Under the pieces are notes generated by a model. The model was not told the origin of the DNA. It worked only from the letters and a program-made list of their open reading frames with translations, and did not search any database. 39,355 nucleotides of DNA. Source: Acidithrix ferrooxidans. Lineage in GTDB: Bacteria; Actinomycetota; Acidimicrobiia; Acidimicrobiales; Acidimicrobiaceae. The DNA is taken from positions 1 through 39,355 of the forward strand of contig NZ_JXYS01000068.1 in the NCBI RefSeq assembly GCF_000949295.1, in the 5' to 3' direction. The translations under genes and the position numbers were made by a program. Shown here in pieces: positions 35,601 to 39,355 of the stretch (position 1 is the first letter of the stretch; each line of letters begins with the position of its first letter).

Positions 35601-35762
35601 ACCCAAGGAACCCCGCTGGGAAGTACCTACCTTGATAAATGCGAGTCTAAATTTATCGTAGGCATATATGACTGCGAAGTCAAAATTCGCACTCACCACC
35701 AAAGCCTCACATGTATCGGAGGCTACTTGACGAAGCTCTTGATCATCTGTCCAACGCTGCAA
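32634..35762 (-). CDS. GAF-GAF-PAS-GGDEF-EAL c-di-GMP turnover protein
   Basis: The 1042-residue cytoplasmic protein has an N-terminal GAF-like domain (about 5-150), a clearer GAF (about 185-330; GVGADSARIIVADNETHLAT, SVMAVPLMDEFASCIGVIGL), a linker, and a PAS domain (about 478-600; LQDMVAIVNVCGVVELASPS). The GGDEF domain (about 640-790) has intact GGDEF (689-693) preceded by RPGD, the RxxD feedback I-site. The EAL domain (about 812-1035) has EVLARW (819), AINFSPLQFL, EITEGNL, ALDDFGVGNS, ILKIDKSYV and TVAEGVETQAQLERV, all expected metal-binding and catalytic residues. It can in principle both make and break c-di-GMP, with sensing by GAF/PAS. There is no membrane segment. Start TTG 35762 is uncertain; the neighbours share no obvious pathway. 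Confidence 0.93.
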   Translation of the reverse strand: MQRWTDDQELRQVASDTCEALVVSANFDFAVIYAYDKFRLAFIKVGTSQRGSLGFGIGLFDFMPIQAEGNFLTEWVSEAFPRSNRIINLSEHPNSSKDGQISLLTVPFFDNALSGSLLGVLVAKVDKGSQLQELTKFITYRGVRRLSLYLMDMQRKDHFVRQGHHLEVLGGAIQGVVDAEFAFDSLNKICEQAALGVGADSARIIVADNETHLATIEASYGPLGGVVGRQRSLDEGVAGVVRKTGKPVIIFDLSARRCWPNEVALLDYLHSVQSGSQSVMAVPLMDEFASCIGVIGLLSSNKERFDLFDLDVMTQFSRVISAAILKLRLRKQAMRRERELESLVLMAQKPQEITSPKALASRIVDSLASHGEFGKVEVEVAFDGDHAALKSDFADADSVGPNDNLAPESPSLHESKVISISGPNGSTISISVSPISNRIGPSLHFVENFSKVVASALNGAVQSRVSQELRLQAEREAEVFRSLTQNLQDMVAIVNVCGVVELASPSVGRTLGIPGDQIVGRNLFSMVGADEKIRIGRFFVDFLDNFDSMSDESLELETLTVKVPGRGGSDIHLQLKASPRFDSGRKIDGFYLSATDITHRVELEEMLRQRALRDELTQLANRSVLLDRTKSAIDSQRLKQLTVLIFIDLDGFKAVNDSKGHAYGDLVIIEVSKRLIDLIRPGDVAARIGGDEFVVLLSRIRSVSQATDIAERILAGISAPISIDGADHVITASLGVAFSRDKSVTPADLLRESDLAMYRAKSLGKARVEVFRPASRSDANLLSDLDLVVELRRAVERKEIFLQYQPIYRADTRKIESFEVLARWRHPQRGIIPPDLFIPSAERNHVINLLGWSILGDALQELAKWRSMKLNTTFAINFSPLQFLERDFSFKLNRLLAKFGLLPNDVVVEITEGNLALQSDQFLEKVDGLKRLGFLVALDDFGVGNSTIANLRDLPFDILKIDKSYVQNSDSGSKAAAILPALVEIAKASKLATVAEGVETQAQLERVQALGVDFIQGYFFARPMDPDEALFLAKEDCALKVT

Positions 35763-36822
35763 CTAAGACCGACTCTCTCCCCTGATAAATCTGTTTCTAC
35801 CATCATTACGCGAAATCAATATCAAATAAAGAAATGTCCTAAATTTAAAAAGCACCTAACCAGATAGCAATCGGCAAAAACACCATCACACTATAGTTAG
35901 CCTTTGCTCAAGAATCCTTCGCACCAAGTTATTACGACCCCTCAAGGGGCCCAATCTCCTTATCAACACTCCATAAGAGCGACTCCCAAAAGCAGAATCT
36001 AAAATAAACAGATATACAACCAGTTCAACATCTAGGGCTCGACATCTAGTGCTTGCCAAAATCCGATATCTCCTATTGTTCGAGATGCTACCACTCAAAC
36101 AATAGCGGAGACCAAGCAGACCAAGTAGTCAAATAATACTTCCAAAGGCTAACTATCATATTTATTTAATCCAGGTACAGTCTACGAAGGCCCTTGACGT
36201 CTTTAAATGGCTAAAATGCTAAGCGTATTTCACCATCCATGATGCTTGCTGGGGCCAGATTCCAAGACCTTGAGCCCGCCTCCTTTAGTTGGATTGGGTT
36301 CACTCATTTACTTTTGATGATTCAGCTATCAAACCAGCTCGTTCTGAAATCACAGCTGTCACAGCTGTTATCTGATAATTTTTCTCTCTAGCATTTGCAA
36401 AGAACTATCTCTCGATCATGTTGATGCGCGCTCACGGGCAAGGAGCAAAATCCAGAACTGGGAGAATCGGGTAATTTCTCCTCATAACTACACCCCATCA
36501 GACTCTTCAATGGCGCTAATAAAATGGGCGCCAAAAGATAAGTTACCGGCAAAGAGGGGCCTAACAACCCATGAGGAAGGCCAAACAATTAGATCGCTCA
36601 CAATAGCGTAAAAAGCAAGGTGTCGGATTTCTCAGAGCAAAGGCGCCAAAAGGCCACATATCTGCCGCTATTAAATTATTTCCAATATAGCCTTATCTAT
36701 AATGGTTCAAAGTCGTATTAAATCTGCCCTAACAGCCAGAGCGAAACATTCCATGCATCGATGTGCAAACGATATTGACACAAAGATAGCAATCGCCAAT
36801 TGATCAGAGATGAAAACATCAA
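35763..36822. other. 1.06-kb gene-poor interval
   Basis: No convincing gene was found on either strand. A possible promoter TTGACG-N17-TGCTAA lies at about 36193-36221 on the plus strand, and tandem ACAGCTGT dyads near 36352-36368 are followed by an A/T-rich segment ending TTTTT at about 36376-36383. Together they could bound a short non-coding transcript of about 160 nt; this is speculative. Confidence 0.4.
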
Positions 36823-37500
36823 GTGAACCAGAGTCCATCGCCTCACCAGAATTCCAATGATCCAATAATTTCGAAAGAACCCCGTTGGCCAGCTTCGATC
36901 GCCCTCTTAGTTGCAATCGCACTTTATGTCGTCCTTCCACAGACTCTCATCTATGGTCCTCGGTATCTAATTCCCGCCCTTGAAATCGTCCTCATCGTAC
37001 CACTCACAATCTTCAATCCATTTCGAGAACACCACGAAACTAAGGCTCTTAGATACCTAGCTATTTCACTTATAGCACTTGTAAATTTTGCCAATATTAC
37101 ATCTGTGATTCTCCTGGTTCAAAGGCTTCTCGATGCATCGAAGATCTCCGGACGAAGTTTGGTCTATTCGGCAGTTGCAATATGGCTGACAAATGCAATC
37201 GTCTTTGGACTTTGGTTTTGGGAGTTAGATCGAGGCGGACCAGCCAAACGTGCTGTCCATCATGAGGCCGTCCCTGACTTTCTTTTCCCTCAGATGACAG
37301 ACCCACAATTTGCTAAACCAAATTGGAGGCCCACATTGATCGATTACGTCTACGTCGCATTCACCAATGCAACAGCCTTTAGCCCCACAGACACAATGCC
37401 CCTAACATCCTTTGCCAAAATGCTCATGACCGGGGAGTCGATCGTCTCCATGATAACTGTTATCGTTGTCGCGGCTAGAGCGATCAATATTCTTCCCTGA
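36823..37500 (+). CDS. Integral membrane protein of unknown function
   Basis: The 225-residue protein has a polar N-terminus (1-22) and about four to five membrane segments (roughly 24-42, 47-64, 76-98, 108-130 and 200-222). The C-terminal part reads TLIDYVYVAFTNATAFSPTD followed by TMPLTSFAKMLMTGESIVSM and a last membrane helix. This 'DYxYVAFTNATAFSPTD' block with a following helix resembles the end of DUF1345 proteins and, more distantly, two-helix ion-channel pores; I recall similar uncharacterised proteins but cannot assign a family firmly. The start is GTG 36823, without a clear ribosome site. Confidence 0.65.
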   Translation: MNQSPSPHQNSNDPIISKEPRWPASIALLVAIALYVVLPQTLIYGPRYLIPALEIVLIVPLTIFNPFREHHETKALRYLAISLIALVNFANITSVILLVQRLLDASKISGRSLVYSAVAIWLTNAIVFGLWFWELDRGGPAKRAVHHEAVPDFLFPQMTDPQFAKPNWRPTLIDYVYVAFTNATAFSPTDTMPLTSFAKMLMTGESIVSMITVIVVAARAINILP

Positions 37501-37716
37501 AGGGTTGATGCAAGGAAATTGCCCTAGAAATGCAGAGTTAGCAAGGATTATCAAAAAAAAAAGGAACACCCGAGCAAAATCCTGATAAATCGATACTCTC
37601 CATATCTGGCCTTTGTTTCCCCTTTCCAACGTTGTCTGTCTTCCGTAGTGCAGCCACGGCAGAGTTAGGCCAAAGAGCTCACAAACAGCGAAATTGGCAA
37701 AATGAATATTCTGGCG

Positions 37717-38193
37717 TCAGTCCACCGAAGGCTTCCAGATCAAAAATGCCCATATTGGCAAAAACTTAAGAATATGCTTCGCCACTACACACAATTGGTC
37801 ATGCAGGTTAAATATCTCTATCGTCGCGAACGACTTCATCTCATGATCGTCAACTGAGTCAACCCTGCAGTTTGCAGTCATTGAATCACCAAAATAAACG
37901 AGCTTTAGAAATCTCAACCAATCATACCCATAGTAAAGGCTCGGAATGGTAGCGTGTGCCTGCACCTGAATCAAGGCTGAAGCCGTTGATCCAAGTGCAA
38001 AAGTTAAAACACCATGAACTAGAAGCCGTTTATATGGCGTAGTTTTCATAAGTTCTTCATTGGTATGCATTTGGCTAAAGTCAAGTGTTATATCAGCGAG
38101 CATGTAGACATTAGACTCACTAATTGTCTTGGTAAATGATACGCTATCGCCCGCTTCAAGAAGGACCTTAGCTGCAGTTTCGGATGTATTCAT
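37717..38193 (-). CDS. MaoC-like hotdog hydratase/dehydratase
   Basis: The 158-residue protein has the MaoC/R-hydratase form: GDSVSFTKTISESNVYMLAD, ITLDFSQMHTNEELMKTTPY (hydratase motif with Asp and His) and RLLVHGVLTFALGSTASALI. WLRFLKLVYFGDSMTANCRV and a late VAKHILKFLPI strand follow. Family members add or remove water at 2-enoyl-CoA or 3-hydroxyacyl-CoA; the substrate cannot be told. The Asp-to-His spacing is normal for the family. ATG 38193 is preferred over GTG 38196, with GGAAGA about 12 bases upstream. It stands alone. Confidence 0.82.
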   Translation of the reverse strand: MNTSETAAKVLLEAGDSVSFTKTISESNVYMLADITLDFSQMHTNEELMKTTPYKRLLVHGVLTFALGSTASALIQVQAHATIPSLYYGYDWLRFLKLVYFGDSMTANCRVDSVDDHEMKSFATIEIFNLHDQLCVVAKHILKFLPIWAFLIWKPSVD

Positions 38194-38792
38194 CACTTAA
38201 AATCTTCCATCAAATCTTTAGACGATAGACTCCGCTATTTAAAATAGATACATTGAAAAAATTGCCGAATTAAATCATTGACCGATTACAACAACCAAGT
38301 CAAAAGAAGATCTTTCGTAGAACTATTCCAGAATCAAGGGTAGTGATACGCCCCGGGTTTAATGGAGGCTCCATTATCGCAGAACCAATCGGTTCTGCGG
38401 GGTACGCATTAGCGCAGCAGAGACGGATGTCAATACCCCTAAAAGCACGATATTTGATGGAATTTGAGCTTTCTGGCGAACTGATTGTTTAGATCAAATC
38501 TTTAAAATGTGGCTGGTTCGTTACTATTTAGGACATCTCTCGCTACCACCAACTTTGTAACAAACAAATCCACAATCACAACAGAAGCATTTGTGGTGAT
38601 AGTTGACTCGAAATGCTGGGTACATCAAAATATCTATGGGAACTTTGATGGAACTCTGAATTTAACGATGGAAGGTTAGTTATCGAGATCGACGTGGGCG
38701 ACTGGTTCGTCACAATGAGTGGAAGGCCCCCATTTAATTGATCCGCTACTAATGTGAGCTTTGTATCCATAATGTAGATGGAGGAAATTATT
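38194..38792. other. Intergenic/IS-flank stretch with two tandem hairpins
   Basis: No gene was recognised. The segment contains the dyads at 38360-38399 and may be partly the left arm of the decayed IS3-type element that follows, since it is bounded by sequence such as ATACGCCCCGGGTTTAATGG reminiscent of IS tips. Confidence 0.4.
38360..38399. repeat. Two adjacent perfect inverted repeats
   Basis: TAATGGAG-G-CTCCATTA (38360-38376) is followed at once by CGCAGAACC-AATC-GGTTCTGCG (38378-38399). The second forms a 9-bp stem with a 4-base loop. Neither is followed by a T-run, so they are not ordinary terminators. They may be part of an IS end or a structured RNA. Confidence 0.6.
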
Positions 38793-39355
38793 GTGAAGTC
38801 CAAAAGGCATACCCGTTCTACTCAAGGTAAGCAGGGCGCAGGTGCGCAAGAAGATCGCCGAAGGGGACAAGATGCTAAATGACGGTGCAACCATAAGTGA
38901 AGTTGCCGCTTTGCCATAAAAGCCCTAAGGCGCTGCACTTACCGAGACGACCTGGCACCGATGGAAGAGTACCTACGCTGCATTGAAGGGAACCAAAGTA
39001 AAGCTTACTCAAGGAACTTGAATCTAAAGAACCGTCGTCTAAAGAGCATCGTTGCCGACCTAACTCTTGATGTCTCCATGCTTAAGGAGGTGACGATAAG
39101 AAACTTCTAACCCCGAATCGTCGTCGTATGGTAGTTCACAAACTACAGATACGATTCGGGGTTTCTAAAGAGACGAGCCTGCAAAGTAGCAGGTCAAAAT
39201 CGTTCTACGCAGCGTACCGTAGCACCTGAACGCAAAAGTGCAGATCTAGACGAAGAGATCACGCAATTCCTTAGAACGTTTGTCCTAGAACACAAAGCTC
39301 AAGGTTACAAAAGAGCATATCGCTACGTCATAGACAAGGGATACCATGTCAATAT
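38793..39355 (+). pseudogene. IS3-family element (orfA/orfB), decayed, cut by window edge
   Basis: After GGAGGAAATTATT a GTG at 38793 opens MKSKRHTRSTQG; similarity moves frame and continues QVRKKIAEGDKMLNDGATIS, with two in-frame TAA stops, then ALTETTWHRWKSTYAALKGT. Another shift leads to NRRLKSIVADLTLDVSMLKE, the typical OrfA leucine-zipper end. OrfB-like sequence follows: PNRRRMVVHKLQIRFGVSKE, SKSFYAAYR, then after a further shift SADLDEEITQFLRTFVLEHK and AQGYKRAYRYVIDKGYHVN at the edge. This is the OrfA/OrfB pattern of IS3 family elements (IS407/IS2-like group). At least three frameshifts and two nonsense codons show it is inactive. Confidence 0.8.

Overview
The window looks like a chromosomal piece of a moderate-GC member of the Actinomycetota, most likely class Acidimicrobiia (Acidithrix/Ferrimicrobium-like). 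The main reasons are the fused 2-oxoglutarate decarboxylase/dehydrogenase (Kgd, an actinobacterial trademark), a UvrD-type helicase with an HRDC tail, frequent GTG/TTG starts, and the overall gene complement. This placement is inference from gene content; no rRNA or tRNA gene is visible.

Layout. Bases 1-11750 are an insertion-sequence graveyard with a few live genes. An IS630-family element runs off the left edge. Its end can be placed to the base, at a TA inside a fragment of an IS1380-family element, next to a dead IS607 resolvase. Next come a secreted N,N-dimethylformamidase-like protein, an IS110 relic, a divergent MarR/YceI pair, two IS1380-family copies (about 5809-7715 and 9959-11749), a GIY-YIG nuclease gene broken by the first copy, a lipoprotein gene, and an IS1634 transposase broken by the second. 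Both IS1380 copies carry a 25-bp tandem array inside the transposase frame, with different copy numbers.

Bases 11785-23644 are dense core genome: an Nfu-type Fe-S protein, an ATP-grasp enzyme followed by a radical SAM protein with a C-terminal Cys-Cys-Ala-Glu-Pro tail, a UvrD2-like helicase, a PaaI-like thioesterase, exonuclease III, a FabZ-type dehydratase and Kgd. The ATP-grasp/radical SAM pair is the best candidate for a poorly described biochemical system.

Bases 23645-38196 hold sparsely packed genes: two small conserved-looking proteins, an alpha/beta hydrolase, a TIGR01777-type epimerase, an acyl-CoA synthetase with an operator-like inverted repeat and an apparently leaderless start, a DUF169 protein, a UbiB/ABC1 kinase, a GAF-GAF-PAS-GGDEF-EAL protein, a membrane protein and a MaoC-like hydratase. 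Several intergenic stretches of 0.5-1.3 kb separate them. The right edge (38793-39355) is a decayed IS3-family element.

Functionally the live genes cover Fe-S cluster supply, radical SAM chemistry, DNA repair, fatty-acid/acyl-CoA metabolism, the TCA-cycle oxoglutarate step, isoprenoid-quinone support and c-di-GMP signalling. No CRISPR array, tRNA, rRNA, prophage or recognisable biosynthetic megacluster was seen.
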